Positions 38,713-48,952 of a stretch of 64,000 nt of DNA are shown here, piece by piece (position 1 is the stretch's first letter; each line of letters begins with the position of its first letter). The translations under genes and the position numbers were made by a program. This DNA comes from Halomonas colorata (lineage in GTDB: Bacteria > Pseudomonadota > Gammaproteobacteria > Pseudomonadales > Halomonadaceae). Location of the stretch: the NCBI RefSeq assembly GCF_014897985.1, contig NZ_JABUZA010000015.1, positions 1 through 64,000 of the forward strand, read 5' to 3'. The notes below the pieces were generated by a model. The model saw nothing but the letters and a program-made list of their open reading frames with translations, was not told the DNA's origin and did no database searches.

Positions 38713-39039
38713 ATGAGCTTGTCACAGGCACAAAAGAAAGCATTTCGCAGCATTGGCCACCACCTTAACCCGGTGGTCACCGTTTCTGAAAACGGCGTCT
38801 CCGAAAATCTGCTCGCAGAACTCAACCGCGCGCTCAACGATCATGAGCTTATCAAGGTGAAACTTGCTTTGCCTGAGCGTGACGACCGTGCGGCCATGCT
38901 AAACGAACTGGTTACCGATAGCCGCGCCGAAGTCGTGCAAACGATTGGTAAAATGGCGCTGCTTTATCGCAAGAACCCTAAAGTGAATCCGAAGCTCTCT
39001 AACGTTACACGCTTCGAAGATCACCACGGCCGCCACTAA
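38713..39039 (+). CDS. yhbY: YhbY-type CRM-domain RNA-binding protein
   Basis: Ribosome-assembly-associated protein with a single CRM domain, 108 residues. Family blocks are LSQAQKKAFRSIGHHLNPVVTV, GVSENLLAELNRALNDHELIKVK and VQTIGKMALLYRKNP. It binds pre-50S particles in E. coli. It is the only plus-strand gene between 22 and 45 kb and diverges from rlmE, another 50S factor. Confidence 0.94.
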   Translation: MSLSQAQKKAFRSIGHHLNPVVTVSENGVSENLLAELNRALNDHELIKVKLALPERDDRAAMLNELVTDSRAEVVQTIGKMALLYRKNPKVNPKLSNVTRFEDHHGRH

Positions 39040-39070
39040 AACGCCGCTGACTGATCGTTAAAAAAGCGAT

Positions 39071-39118
39071 AAAAAGCCCGCGATTCGGTTGATATCAACC
39101 TGAGGCGCGGGCTTTTTT
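39071..39118. terminator. Bidirectional terminator between yhbY and greA
   Basis: GCCCGCG (39076-39082) pairs with CGCGGGC (39106-39112), extended by flanking A and T runs on both sides; an inner palindrome GGTTGATATCAACC sits at 39087-39100. T-runs exist on both strands, so it can end yhbY and the convergent carAB-greA transcript. Confidence 0.9.
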
Positions 39119-39178
39119 AATGGACGCCCGATGAACCGGGCGTCCGCTCGTTTTACGCGCTTTTACACATACCAGCGC

Positions 39179-39655
39179 TTACACATACTCGACGCTTTCG
39201 ATTTCATACTCAACGTCGCCGCCCGGTGTCTTGACCACGGCAACGTCGCCTTCTTCCTTGCCGATCAGCGCGCGCGCAATAGGGGACGTAACAGAAATGC
39301 GGCCAGATTTAATATCCGCCTCATCCTCGCCCACAATGCGGTAGGTGACGCTTGCATCGGTATCCAGATTAAGTAGCGACACCGTGACACCAAAGATCAC
39401 TTTACCGGTATTAGGGAGCTTGGTGATATCAATCACCTGCGCCACCGAAAGCTTGCTTTCGATTTCCTGAATACGACCTTCGATAAACCCCTGCTGTTCG
39501 CGGGCAGCGTGGTATTCGGCGTTCTCCTTAAGGTCGCCGTGCTCACGCGCTTCAGCGATCGCCGCAATCACTCGAGGGCGCGCTTCGCCCTTCAGATGAT
39601 TGAGCTCTTCGCGAAGACTTTTTTCACCCGCAACCGTCATCGGGACCTTGTTCAT
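39179..39655 (-). CDS. greA: Transcription elongation factor GreA
   Basis: Stimulates transcript cleavage in backtracked RNA polymerase. The 158 residues have an N-terminal coiled coil (to about 75) with the tip acidic residues in [21 protein letters not shown], then an FKBP-like domain ([18 protein letters not shown]). Its ATG overlaps the carB stop (ATGA), and the ribosome site AGGAG lies inside carB, so it is coupled to carB. DksA, which enters the same polymerase channel, is encoded at 8966. Confidence 0.97.
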   Translation of the reverse strand: MNKVPMTVAGEKSLREELNHLKGEARPRVIAAIAEAREHGDLKENAEYHAAREQQGFIEGRIQEIESKLSVAQVIDITKLPNTGKVIFGVTVSLLNLDTDASVTYRIVGEDEADIKSGRISVTSPIARALIGKEEGDVAVVKTPGGDVEYEIESVEYV

Positions 39656-42600
39656 TGACTTGCTCCTGCATGCAGATCCTGAAGGCGCCGCACCGTAATT
39701 TCCCTACCGTACTCAAGCGCCATGCAAACGGCATTAGCGCCCGCCAAGGTGGTTGCATAGGGCACCTTGCGCGCGAGAGCAGTACGGCGAATGACCGAAG
39801 AGTCATTAATGGCCTGACGACCTTCGGTAGTGTTCACGATGTAGGCGATATCGTCGTTCTTCAACAGATCGACAATATGGGGACGACCTTCGTAGACTTT
39901 ATTGACGTGCTCCACTTCCAGTCCAGCCGCTTCTAACGCTGCCGCTGTACCGCGTGTTGCACAAAGTGTGAAGCCTAATGTTAGCAGAGAACGGCCTACT
40001 TCGATAATCCCCTCTTTGTCCGGCTCACGCACGGACAGGAAGGCTTTACGCGCGCCCTCAAGCGCCGGGATTGCTTCGCCCGCGCCCAGCTGCGCCTTGA
40101 AGAAGGCCTCGGCAAAGGTTTCGCCTGAACCCATTACTTCACCGGTAGATTTCATTTCCGGTGAGAGAATCGGGTCGACCCCCTGGAACTTGTTGAAAGG
40201 GAAGACCGCTTCTTTCACGCTATAGAAGTGCGGAATGATTTCGCGCTCAAAGCCCTGCTCGGCAAGCGTCGTGCCCGCCATGCAGCGTGCCGCAATCTGG
40301 GCAAGCGAGGTGCCGATGCACTTGGACACAAACGGCACGGTACGCGAGGCGCGCGGGTTGACTTCGATGACATAGATCTCGCCATCCTGCCAGGCAAGCT
40401 GCACGTTCATCAGGCCTTTAACACCCAGTTCAACGGCCATCTGTTTGACCTGCTCGCGCATCTTGTCCTGCACCTCAAGAGGCAGCGAGTAAGGCGGCAG
40501 CGCACAGGCGGAGTCACCGGAGTGTACCCCCGCTTGCTCGACGTGCTGCATGATGCCGCCAATCACTACCTGCTGGCCGTCCGATACCGCATCGATATCG
40601 ATCTCGATGGCAGCACTCAGGAAGTGATCGAGCAGCACCGGCGAGTCGTTGGAGACCTTGACCGCATTGGTCATGTAGTTCTCAAGCTCGGAGGCGTCAT
40701 AGACGATCTCCATGGCCCGACCGCCCAGCACGTAGCTTGGGCGCACCACCAGCGGATAACCGATGGTCTCCGCCTTGGCAAAGGCTTCTTCAAAGCTGCG
40801 CGCAGTGGCGTTAGGCGGCTGCTTCAGGCCGAGCTTGTCGATCATTACCTGGAAGCGCTCGCGGTCTTCGGCGCGGTCGATGGCGTCCGGCGTGGTACCG
40901 ATGATCGGCACGCCAGCAGCTTCCAGCTCACGCGCCAGCTTCAGCGGCGTCTGGCCACCAAACTGAACAATCACGCCTACCGGCTTCTCTTTATCAGCGA
41001 TTTCAAGCACGTCTTCCAGGGTCACCGGCTCGAAGTAGAGGCGATCAGAGGTGTCGTAATCGGTCGATACGGTTTCCGGGTTGCAGTTGACCATAATGGT
41101 TTCATAGCCGTCATCGCGCATGGCGAACGCGGCGTGAACACAGCAGTAGTCAAACTCGATGCCCTGGCCGATACGGTTCGGCCCGCCGCCGAGCACCATG
41201 ATCTTCTGACGATCCGATACGTCCGCTTCGCACTCCTCTTCATACGTGGAGTACATGTAAGCCGTATCCGAGGCAAATTCCGCGGCACAGGTATCCACGC
41301 GCTTATAAACCGGGCGAATGCCTGCCGTCTGGCGCGTTTGACGGAACTCTTTTTCGCTCACGTTCAGCAGCTTAGCCAGACGCGCATCGCCAAAGCCTTT
41401 GCGCTTAAGCTGATAAAGCTCACGGGCAGAAAAATCGCTAAGCGAACGCTTGGCAACGGCGGTTTCCGTCAGCACCAGGTCTTCCATCTGGACCAGGAAC
41501 CAAGGGTCGATATTGGTGAGGGAAAACACCTCATCGACGCTCATGCCTGAGCGCATGGCATCGGCCACGTAGAAAATACGCTCGGCACCGGCAGCCTGAA
41601 GTTCGCCCTGGATGATCGCCATGTTGTCCGGGGTAAAGTCAGTAATAATCGGGTCGAGACCGTCATTACCGGTTTCCAGGCCGCGCAGGGCTTTCTGCAG
41701 CGATTCCTGGAAGGTACGGCCAATCGCCATCACCTCACCCACAGACTTCATCTGCGTGGTCAGGCGGTCGTTGGCCTGGGGGAATTTCTCAAAGGTAAAG
41801 CGCGGTATCTTGGTAACCACGTAGTCGATGGATGGCTCGAACGAGGCCGGCGTGCGTCCACCGGTAATATCGTTTTGCAGCTCGTCCAGCGTGTAGCCGA
41901 TCGCCAGCTTGGCGGCGATTTTGGCAATCGGGAAGCCGGTCGCCTTGGAGGCCAGTGCGGATGAGCGTGATACCCGCGGGTTCATCTCGATCACGACCAG
42001 GCGGCCGGTTTTCGGGTCCATACCGAACTGCACGTTGGAGCCACCGGTTTCCACGCCAATCTCGCGCAGTACCGCGAGGCTCGCGTCGCGCATGATCTGA
42101 TACTCTTTGTCCGTCAGCGTTTGTGCCGGTGCGACGGTGATCGAGTCACCGGTGTGCACGCCCATCGGGTCAAAATTTTCGATCGCACAGACGATAATGC
42201 AGTTATCGTTCTTGTCGCGCACGACCTCCATTTCGTACTCTTTCCAGCCCAGCAGTGACTCGTCGATCAAGAGCTCGTGGTTGTTGGAAAGCTCGAAACC
42301 GCGCGTACAAATTTCTTCAAACTCTTCCTTGTTGTACGCCACGCCGCCGCCGGAGCCGCCCATGGTGTAAGAAGGCCGGATGATGGTCGGGAAGCCAAGC
42401 TCTGCCTGAATTTCCCAGGCTTCATCCATGGTATGCGCGACTTTTGCCTTGGGGCATTCCAGGCCAATACGCTTCATGGCCTGGTCGAACAGATCGCGAT
42501 CTTCCGCCATGTTGATCGCGTCGGCGTTAGCGCCAATCATCTCAACGCCGTACTTTTCCAGCACGCCATGCTTTTCCAGATCCAGCGCACAATTCAGCGC

Positions 42601-42882
42601 GGTCTGGCCGCCCATCGTCGGCAGGATGGCATCCGGGCGCTCGACTTCGATGATTTTCTCGACAGCCTGCCAGGTAATCGGCTCGATGTAGGTAGCATCG
42701 GCCATAGCCGGGTCGGTCATGATGGTGGCCGGGTTGGAGTTAACCAAAATAACCCGGTAACCCTCCTCGCGCAGCGCTTTACACGCCTGGGCGCCGGAGT
42801 AGTCGAATTCGCAGGCCTGGCCGATAACGATCGGGCCAGCGCCAATAATCAAAATACTGTTTAAGTCGGTACGCTTAGGCAT
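39652..42882 (-). CDS. carB: Carbamoyl-phosphate synthase large subunit
   Basis: Makes carbamoyl phosphate from bicarbonate, ATP and ammonia delivered by CarA, for arginine and pyrimidines. The 1076 residues contain two ATP-grasp halves with the paired signatures (YTMGGSGGG and [31 protein letters not shown] and [17 protein letters not shown]). An oligomerisation domain and a C-terminal MGS-like allosteric domain (about 935-1076) follow. The length matches E. coli (1073). It is 70 bp downstream of carA. Confidence 0.99.
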   Translation of the reverse strand: MPKRTDLNSILIIGAGPIVIGQACEFDYSGAQACKALREEGYRVILVNSNPATIMTDPAMADATYIEPITWQAVEKIIEVERPDAILPTMGGQTALNCALDLEKHGVLEKYGVEMIGANADAINMAEDRDLFDQAMKRIGLECPKAKVAHTMDEAWEIQAELGFPTIIRPSYTMGGSGGGVAYNKEEFEEICTRGFELSNNHELLIDESLLGWKEYEMEVVRDKNDNCIIVCAIENFDPMGVHTGDSITVAPAQTLTDKEYQIMRDASLAVLREIGVETGGSNVQFGMDPKTGRLVVIEMNPRVSRSSALASKATGFPIAKIAAKLAIGYTLDELQNDITGGRTPASFEPSIDYVVTKIPRFTFEKFPQANDRLTTQMKSVGEVMAIGRTFQESLQKALRGLETGNDGLDPIITDFTPDNMAIIQGELQAAGAERIFYVADAMRSGMSVDEVFSLTNIDPWFLVQMEDLVLTETAVAKRSLSDFSARELYQLKRKGFGDARLAKLLNVSEKEFRQTRQTAGIRPVYKRVDTCAAEFASDTAYMYSTYEEECEADVSDRQKIMVLGGGPNRIGQGIEFDYCCVHAAFAMRDDGYETIMVNCNPETVSTDYDTSDRLYFEPVTLEDVLEIADKEKPVGVIVQFGGQTPLKLARELEAAGVPIIGTTPDAIDRAEDRERFQVMIDKLGLKQPPNATARSFEEAFAKAETIGYPLVVRPSYVLGGRAMEIVYDASELENYMTNAVKVSNDSPVLLDHFLSAAIEIDIDAVSDGQQVVIGGIMQHVEQAGVHSGDSACALPPYSLPLEVQDKMREQVKQMAVELGVKGLMNVQLAWQDGEIYVIEVNPRASRTVPFVSKCIGTSLAQIAARCMAGTTLAEQGFEREIIPHFYSVKEAVFPFNKFQGVDPILSPEMKSTGEVMGSGETFAEAFFKAQLGAGEAIPALEGARKAFLSVREPDKEGIIEVGRSLLTLGFTLCATRGTAAALEAAGLEVEHVNKVYEGRPHIVDLLKNDDIAYIVNTTEGRQAINDSSVIRRTALARKVPYATTLAGANAVCMALEYGREITVRRLQDLHAGASQ

Positions 42883-42952
42883 AACGGTTCCCGCAAAAAA
42901 TGGTGACGATGAGCGACAAAAGCGGCATACAGTGATGATGCAGGAGCGCGGG

Positions 42953-44113
42953 TTAGCGGCGCGCCTGCATCATCGCGACGAAGCGATCAAACAGCGGTGC
43001 CACATCGCGCGGGCCGGGGCTTGCCTCAGGGTGGCCCTGGAAGCTGAACGCAGGCCGGTCGGTCCGCTCAATGCCCTGCAGCGTGCCGTCAAACAGCGAG
43101 CGATGCGTAGCACGCAGGTTAGCGGGCAAACTCGCTTCGTCAGCGGCAAAGCCGTGGTTCTGGCTGGTGATCATCACCGTGCCAGCATCCAGATCCTGCA
43201 CCGGGTGGTTGGCGCCGTGGTGGCCATGGCTCATCTTGACGGTTTTGGCGCCCGAGGCAAGCGCCAGCAGCTGGTGACCCAGGCAGATACCAAACACCGG
43301 GGTATCGGTTTCAAGCACGTCCTGAATGGCCTTAATGGCGTAGTCGCAGGGCTCGGGGTCGCCTGGGCCGTTGGCCAGGAATACGCCGTCCGGGTTCATT
43401 GCCAGCACGTCAGCCGCGGGCGTTTGTGCAGGCACCACCGTCAGGCGGCAGCCGCGGGCGGCCAGCATGCGCAGAATATTAAACTTAACGCCGTAGTCGT
43501 AAGCCACCACGTGGTAAGGGCGCTCGCCTTTCGTGGTGTCAGCGTAGCCTTCGCCCAGCGTCCACTCCCCTTCTGTCCACTCGTAAGCTTCTTTACAGGA
43601 AACCTCTTTGGCCAAATCCATACCCTTAAGGCCCGGGAAGTCCTTGGCCGCCGCCAGCGCGCGCTCAACGGCGTCATCGCCTTCGGCATCGGCACCGGCT
43701 AGGATCGCGCCATTCTGCGCGCCTTTATCGCGCAAAATACGCGTCAGGCGGCGGGTATCGATATCCGCGATGCCAAGCACGTTCTGGCTTTCCAGGTAAT
43801 CCGACAGGGTTTGTTCAGAGCGGAAACTGCTAGCCATCAGAGGAAGATCACGGATGATCAGTCCAGCGGCCGCAATCGATGCCGATTCGACATCTTCGGC
43901 ATTAACGCCGGTATTGCCGATATGCGGGTACGTTAGCGTGACGATCTGGCGGGTATAAGAAAGATCAGTGAGGATCTCTTGATAGCCGGTCATGGCCGTA
44001 TTGAACACCACCTCACCGCTTGTTAATCCATCCGCGCCGATGGCGATTCCATGAAACACGCTACCGTCTTCCAGGGCCAATATCGCGGGCTTGCTTAATG
44101 CGGGGTTATTCAA
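42953..44113 (-). CDS. carA: Carbamoyl-phosphate synthase small subunit
   Basis: Glutamine amidotransferase subunit that feeds ammonia to CarB. The 386-residue protein has an N-terminal small-subunit domain ([29 protein letters not shown]) and a class I GATase domain with Cys277 in [14 protein letters not shown] and the His/Glu pair in [11 protein letters not shown]. The start is TTG at 44113: GGAGG lies eight bases upstream, the next in-frame ATG is far inside conserved sequence, and the N-terminus fits the family. The GGAGG is part of a hairpin. Confidence 0.97.
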   Translation of the reverse strand: MNNPALSKPAILALEDGSVFHGIAIGADGLTSGEVVFNTAMTGYQEILTDLSYTRQIVTLTYPHIGNTGVNAEDVESASIAAAGLIIRDLPLMASSFRSEQTLSDYLESQNVLGIADIDTRRLTRILRDKGAQNGAILAGADAEGDDAVERALAAAKDFPGLKGMDLAKEVSCKEAYEWTEGEWTLGEGYADTTKGERPYHVVAYDYGVKFNILRMLAARGCRLTVVPAQTPAADVLAMNPDGVFLANGPGDPEPCDYAIKAIQDVLETDTPVFGICLGHQLLALASGAKTVKMSHGHHGANHPVQDLDAGTVMITSQNHGFAADEASLPANLRATHRSLFDGTLQGIERTDRPAFSFQGHPEASPGPRDVAPLFDRFVAMMQARR

Positions 44114-44121
44114 GTCAAGAT

Positions 44122-44156
44122 CCTCCCATGCTGGTGGGAGCCTGTGGGCGCAGGCT
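44122..44156 (-). promoter_or_regulatory. Leader hairpins over the carA ribosome-binding site
   Basis: CTCCC (44123-44127) pairs with GGGAG (44136-44140), which on the mRNA hides most of the GGAGG (44122-44126). A second stem AGCCTG/CAGGCT (44139-44144 with 44151-44156) shares two bases with the first, so the two compete. A larger inverted repeat ACGACCCG/CGGGTCGT lies upstream (44177-44184 with 44208-44215). This could modulate carA translation; no ligand is implied. Confidence 0.4.
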
Positions 44157-44212
44157 CAGCAATTACTTCGTTATCCACGACCCGTACGCTTGAGCGTGAT
44201 TAAAACTCGGGT

Positions 44213-44260
44213 CGTAAAAAAGCGGGACGAAGCCGATAAAAAAATCGGTTTCATCCCGCT
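44213..44260 (-). terminator. Terminator between dapB and carA
   Basis: A stem of 17 bp with two G-T or mismatched positions (44221-44237 with 44244-44260) is followed on the minus strand by TTTTTT. It ends dapB transcription or acts as an attenuator in the carA leader. The other 220 bp back to dapB show a 14-codon reading frame and no confident promoter. Confidence 0.88.
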
Positions 44261-44433
44261 TGTTGTTCTATACCCTTCAGAGCCGCTCATTTAACGCAAA
44301 TAGCCGAGCGGTCGGGGCAGGCTGTGGGCTGGCCAACGCAACAAGCGCGCCGTCTGAGTTTTCTAAGCCACCCGGCCAAAATTTTTGAAATGTTACAGGA
44401 TTTGGGGCCCGCCGACTACCCCTGGATTAGCTA

Positions 44434-44478
44434 TTAATCACCATTAAAGCGTAAAAATGCTTGGAGCAGCCCGGGCAT
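44434..44478 (-). other. Possible 14-codon leader peptide after dapB
   Basis: Six bases after the dapB stop, AAGGCGG precedes an ATG at 44478 that reads MPGLLQAFLRFNGD and stops at 44434. carA leaders in Pseudomonas are described as encoding a short peptide, but this frame is 240 bp before the hairpins and may be chance. Confidence 0.2.
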
Positions 44479-44484
44479 TCCGCC

Positions 44485-45396
<912 letters not shown>

Positions 45397-45413
45397 CTAA
45401 CGCAAGCCGCAGG

Positions 45414-45698
45414 CTAGTTTTGCCACACGACAACCAGCTCTTCATCCTTCGCCATCCGTACAAGATGGCTTTCCACCACGCCTTCTAACTGATCGAGATG
45501 CTCTTCTTCCAGCGTTTCGATCGACACCGTCAGCTTGTCAGCTTCGGCGTGCAGCAGGCAGGTGCCCTTGTCAGGGAATACAATCTTGCCATCCTGCTGG
45601 CTGTGTTCAACCTCCAGCTTATGTGCCCAGTGCTTGCACAGCCGGTTGATAATACGCTCACCGGACGTAGTCTCAATTTCAGCACGCGATAACGGCAT
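45414..45698 (-). CDS. DUF2218 family protein
   Basis: A 94-residue cytoplasmic protein. Features of DUF2218 are visible: RIINRLCKHWAHKLEVE near the start, a GKIVFPDKGTCLLHAEADKLTVSIE core and an HL-R-A-ELVVVWQN end. The family has no firm role; members often lie beside siderophore or iron-uptake genes, which fits the iron ABC operon starting 275 bp away on the other strand. GGAGAA lies before the ATG. Confidence 0.85.
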   Translation of the reverse strand: MPLSRAEIETTSGERIINRLCKHWAHKLEVEHSQQDGKIVFPDKGTCLLHAEADKLTVSIETLEEEHLDQLEGVVESHLVRMAKDEELVVVWQN

Positions 45699-45876
45699 AA
45701 CGAATTCTCCATTGGATAAGAAATAACAGGGCTAGCATAGGAGGAACGTTATTAGCTGCCCAATACTTAATGAAACGATAGCGCAACAAGGCGTTCATCA
45801 CCTTCAAACACGATGATCAAGCAGTCGGCATCTCGACAGTTAAACTGGATTCCATGATAATGCCCAAACATGCGAA

Positions 45877-45891
45877 TGCGAATTATATTCA
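45877..45891 (+). promoter_or_regulatory. Candidate Fur box
   Basis: TGCGAATTATATTCA matches the 7-1-7 Fur motif TGATAAT-N-ATTATCA at 10 of 14 positions. It lies about 86 bp before the substrate-binding protein gene of an iron-complex transporter, within an A/T-rich region of the divergent gap. fur itself is at 59941. The remaining gap shows no better promoter. Confidence 0.5.
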
Positions 45892-45976
45892 AAAATTTTT
45901 ATACCGCGTCGATGTGGTTAGCGCTGCCATCAGTTTGCGCGTGAGATACCCCAGCGGCCCCGTCTATCCATAAGTG

Positions 45977-47116
45977 ATGAATACGCCCATGACCTTCCCT
46001 TTTTTAAAAACGCTGATTGGCACGGCAGCCGTTATAAGCTGCACGAATGCCGCGGCTGACAGCATCACAGTGACCGACATTACCGGTCGCCAGGTCACGC
46101 TTGATGGCCCCGCCGAGCGGGTTATTTTGGGTGAAGGGCGGCAAATTTATTTGCTTGGCCTGCTGGAGCCGGAAGCGCCTTTTTCGCACATCGTCGGTTG
46201 GCGTGAAGATTTTTCCCAGGCAGACCCCGATAACTACGCGCGCTATGCCGAACGTTTTCCCGAGATCGAAGAACTGCCCACGTTTGGCGGCTTTAAAGAC
46301 GGTACCTTCGATGTCGAACAGGCCGCGTCGCTTACCCCTGACATCGTCTTTATGAACCTTGAAGCCAAGGTGGCCACCGAAGATGCCGCTTACGATGACA
46401 AGCTTGGCCAATTGGGCATTCCGATTGTGTATGTCGATTTTCGCGAAGACCCGATCGAACACACCATTCCTTCCATGCGCCTGATGGGCCAGATCATGGG
46501 TGATGAAGCAGCGGCGGAAGAGTTTATCGACTTCGCCGAGGCTCAGTTGGCCCGCGTTACCGATGTGATTGAAGAGGCCAACCCTGAGCGGCCCAGCGTG
46601 TTTATCGACCGCGCCGGCGGCTATTCCGATGAGTGCTGTATGAGCTTTGGGCCCGGCAACTTTGGCGAGTATGTAACGCTGGCGGGTGGTACCAACATTG
46701 CCGATGGGATTATTCCCGGCAGCTTTGGCACGCTAAACCCCGAGCAGATTATTGCCGCCAACCCTGAACACGTGGTGGTAACCGGCGGCAACTGGGACGC
46801 CTACGTACCCGGCGGTGACTGGGTGGGCATGGGGCCTGGCGCCGATATGCAGGCCGCCCATGACAAGCTTGAAGCGTTAACCGGGCGCACCGCGATGACG
46901 GGCATTCAGGCGGTAGAGTCGGGTAATTTCCATGCGATTTGGCACCAGTTCTACAACAGCCCCTACTATTTTGTGGCCATCCAGCAGTTAGCCAAGTGGT
47001 TACACCCTGAGCTATTTGAGGACCTGGACCCCGAAGCCACCATGGAAGAACTCCACGAGCGCTTCCTGCCTATCGACTACGAGCCTGGCTACTGGGTATC
47101 ACTCAATGATGACTGA
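45977..47116 (+). CDS. Iron-complex ABC transporter, substrate-binding protein
   Basis: Periplasmic binding protein of the FecB/BtuF-like (TroA) superfamily, about 379 residues. A signal peptide (FLKTLIGTAAVISCTNAAA) ends near residue 28. The domain begins with ITVTDITGRQVTLDGPAERVI and contains LTPDIVFMNLEAK, a hinge helix and LNPEQIIAANPEHVVVTGG. The ligand could be a ferric siderophore, haem or another chelate; the sequence does not say. ATG 45977 is taken, one codon after a GTG. Its 3' end overlaps the permease gene by 11 bases. Confidence 0.9.
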   Translation: MNTPMTFPFLKTLIGTAAVISCTNAAADSITVTDITGRQVTLDGPAERVILGEGRQIYLLGLLEPEAPFSHIVGWREDFSQADPDNYARYAERFPEIEELPTFGGFKDGTFDVEQAASLTPDIVFMNLEAKVATEDAAYDDKLGQLGIPIVYVDFREDPIEHTIPSMRLMGQIMGDEAAAEEFIDFAEAQLARVTDVIEEANPERPSVFIDRAGGYSDECCMSFGPGNFGEYVTLAGGTNIADGIIPGSFGTLNPEQIIAANPEHVVVTGGNWDAYVPGGDWVGMGPGADMQAAHDKLEALTGRTAMTGIQAVESGNFHAIWHQFYNSPYYFVAIQQLAKWLHPELFEDLDPEATMEELHERFLPIDYEPGYWVSLNDD

Positions 47117-48176
47117 AACAACGACGGCAGCGCCTGTCTCTCAAGCGCGCGCCTTTTATCGTAGCCAGGTATTTCGTCGCCAGATGATTTTGGCAGCCCT
47201 GGTCGTCGCGCTGTTTTTCAGCCTATGCGTCGACCTGGCGCTGGGCCCTGCGCGTTACAGCTTAGGCGAAGTCATCGCCGCCCTGCTCACCCCTCAAAAC
47301 GTCAGCCAACAGGCGCGAGTGATTCTCTGGGAAATCCGCATGCCGGTGGCGTTGATGGCATTGGTGGTCGGGGCGAGCCTTTCCGTTGCTGGGGCACAGA
47401 TGCAGACGATTCTAAGCAATCCACTGGCGAGCCCGTTTACCCTGGGTATTTCCGCTGGCGCAAGCTTCGGCGCGGCGTTAGGGCTTGCCTTTGGCGTGGC
47501 TATCGTGCCCGCCGCCATCGAGTTCGTGGTGCCCCTCAACGCGTTCATCATGGCCATGTTCACGGCGTTTCTTATCCACGCTCTGAGCCTAAAGCGCGGC
47601 GTTACGGTAGAAACCATCGTACTGCTCGGCATCGCTATGGTGTTTATCTTCAACTCGCTGATGGCGCTGATTCAGTTTTTCGCAAGCCAGGAGGCCGTTT
47701 CGGCGGTGGTGTTCTGGACCATGGGCAGTCTGACCAAGGCCACCTGGCCCAAGTTCTGGATCGCACTCGGCATTCTCGCTGCGGTAATGCCGCTACTTGC
47801 CCGCCACGGCTGGGCACTGACCGCCATGCGCCTGGGCGATGCCAAAGCCGAAAGCATGGGCGTTAAGCCACGCGCGCTGCGCCTAGAAGTACTGGTGCTT
47901 GTATCACTGCTTGCCGCGGTTGCAGTGGCCTTTGTGGGCACTATCGGTTTTATCGGCCTGGTGGGGCCGCATATTGCACGTATTTTGCTGGGTGAAGATC
48001 AGCGTTTCTTCCTACCCGGCTCGGCGCTTTGCGGCGCGCTGATTCTCTCGGTTGGCTCGGTGATTTCCAAAATCATCATTCCGGGCACAATTATTCCCAT
48101 CGGCATCATTACCTCGCTGGTGGGCATTCCCTTCTTCCTGTTTCTGGTGCTCAACCACAAGAAGGCTTCATGGTAA
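47106..48176 (+). CDS. FecCD-family ABC transporter permease
   Basis: Inner-membrane permease of 356 residues with about nine or ten hydrophobic segments. FecCD blocks are LRMP-type WEIRMPVALMALVVGASLSVAGAQMQ (written in part), NPLASPFTLGISAGASFGAALG, GMVFIFNSLMALIQF and the C-terminal GFIGLVGPHIARILLGEDQRFFLPGSAL region that contacts the ATPase. The start is one of two neighbouring ATGs (47106 or 47109) inside the end of the upstream gene. As only one permease is present, it probably forms a homodimer. Confidence 0.92.
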   Translation: MMTETTTAAPVSQARAFYRSQVFRRQMILAALVVALFFSLCVDLALGPARYSLGEVIAALLTPQNVSQQARVILWEIRMPVALMALVVGASLSVAGAQMQTILSNPLASPFTLGISAGASFGAALGLAFGVAIVPAAIEFVVPLNAFIMAMFTAFLIHALSLKRGVTVETIVLLGIAMVFIFNSLMALIQFFASQEAVSAVVFWTMGSLTKATWPKFWIALGILAAVMPLLARHGWALTAMRLGDAKAESMGVKPRALRLEVLVLVSLLAAVAVAFVGTIGFIGLVGPHIARILLGEDQRFFLPGSALCGALILSVGSVISKIIIPGTIIPIGIITSLVGIPFFLFLVLNHKKASW

Positions 48177-48919
48177 CCCTACAGTTAACCCGTGTGTCGG
48201 CCCGCTACGGACGCCGCGCTATTCTGGAAGACATCACCACGCCCAGCTTTCAGGGCGGGCAGGTGGTAGCGCTTCTCGGCCCCAATGCGGCAGGCAAGTC
48301 AACGCTTTTCCGGCGTATCCTGGGCCTGATCAAAGGTGACGGTAATGTGGCCATCAACGGCACCAGCGCCGAGCGTCCGGTGGCCTATATGCCTCAGGAC
48401 ACCGGCGCCAAAGCGGTACTCACGGTGTATGAATCGGTGCTGCTTGCGCGCATGCAGGGGCGCAGCCTGAAAGTACAGCCAGAGGATCTGGCACAGGTTG
48501 ACCGTGCGCTTGAAGAGCTTAATATCACCTCGCTTGGTGAGCGTGACATTGGCGACTTGAGCGGCGGGCAGCGCCAGCTGGTGAGCGCCGCCCAGGCGTT
48601 GGTACAAGAGCCCGAAATTCTGATGCTCGATGAACCCACGTCCGCGCTCGACTTGAACCGCCAGATCAATCTGCTGACGGTTTTACGCCGCCTGGCGGAT
48701 GAACGCCAGATGCTGATTCTGGTAGCACTGCACGACTTAGGCCATGCGCTACGCTTTACCGATGCTTCCATGGTACTGGAAAACGGCCGCCTGATTGCCT
48801 GCGGCCCCACCGCAGAAGTGATTACTCCTGAGCTTCTGCGCCAGGTGTATAAAGTGGCGGCACGCATCGAGCCATGCTCGAAGGGCCGCCCTCAGCTTAT
48901 CGTCGAAGAAGCGGTTTAA
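48170..48919 (+). CDS. Iron-complex ABC transporter ATP-binding protein
   Basis: Cytoplasmic ATPase of the FecE/FhuC group, 249 residues. Walker A is LLGPNAAGKST (about 36-46), the Q-loop YMPQDTGAKAVLTVYE, the signature DLSGGQRQLVSAAQAL, Walker B ILMLDEPTSALD and the H-loop LVALHDLGHALRF. It overlaps the permease by 7 bases after AAGAAGG, so all three genes are translationally coupled. It ends 33 bp from the convergent cytochrome gene. Confidence 0.94.
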   Translation: MVTLQLTRVSARYGRRAILEDITTPSFQGGQVVALLGPNAAGKSTLFRRILGLIKGDGNVAINGTSAERPVAYMPQDTGAKAVLTVYESVLLARMQGRSLKVQPEDLAQVDRALEELNITSLGERDIGDLSGGQRQLVSAAQALVQEPEILMLDEPTSALDLNRQINLLTVLRRLADERQMLILVALHDLGHALRFTDASMVLENGRLIACGPTAEVITPELLRQVYKVAARIEPCSKGRPQLIVEEAV

Positions 48920-48952
48920 CGCTTCATCCCTGCAAGGCGCTTGCGGCTAGCG

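Noticed and set aside
40228..41550. 440-codon frame antisense to carB
   Set aside because: Long antisense frames are common opposite high-G+C third-position genes; no family blocks and carB is certain.
42932..43702. 256-codon frame antisense to carA
   Set aside because: Shadow of carA without ribosome-binding site.
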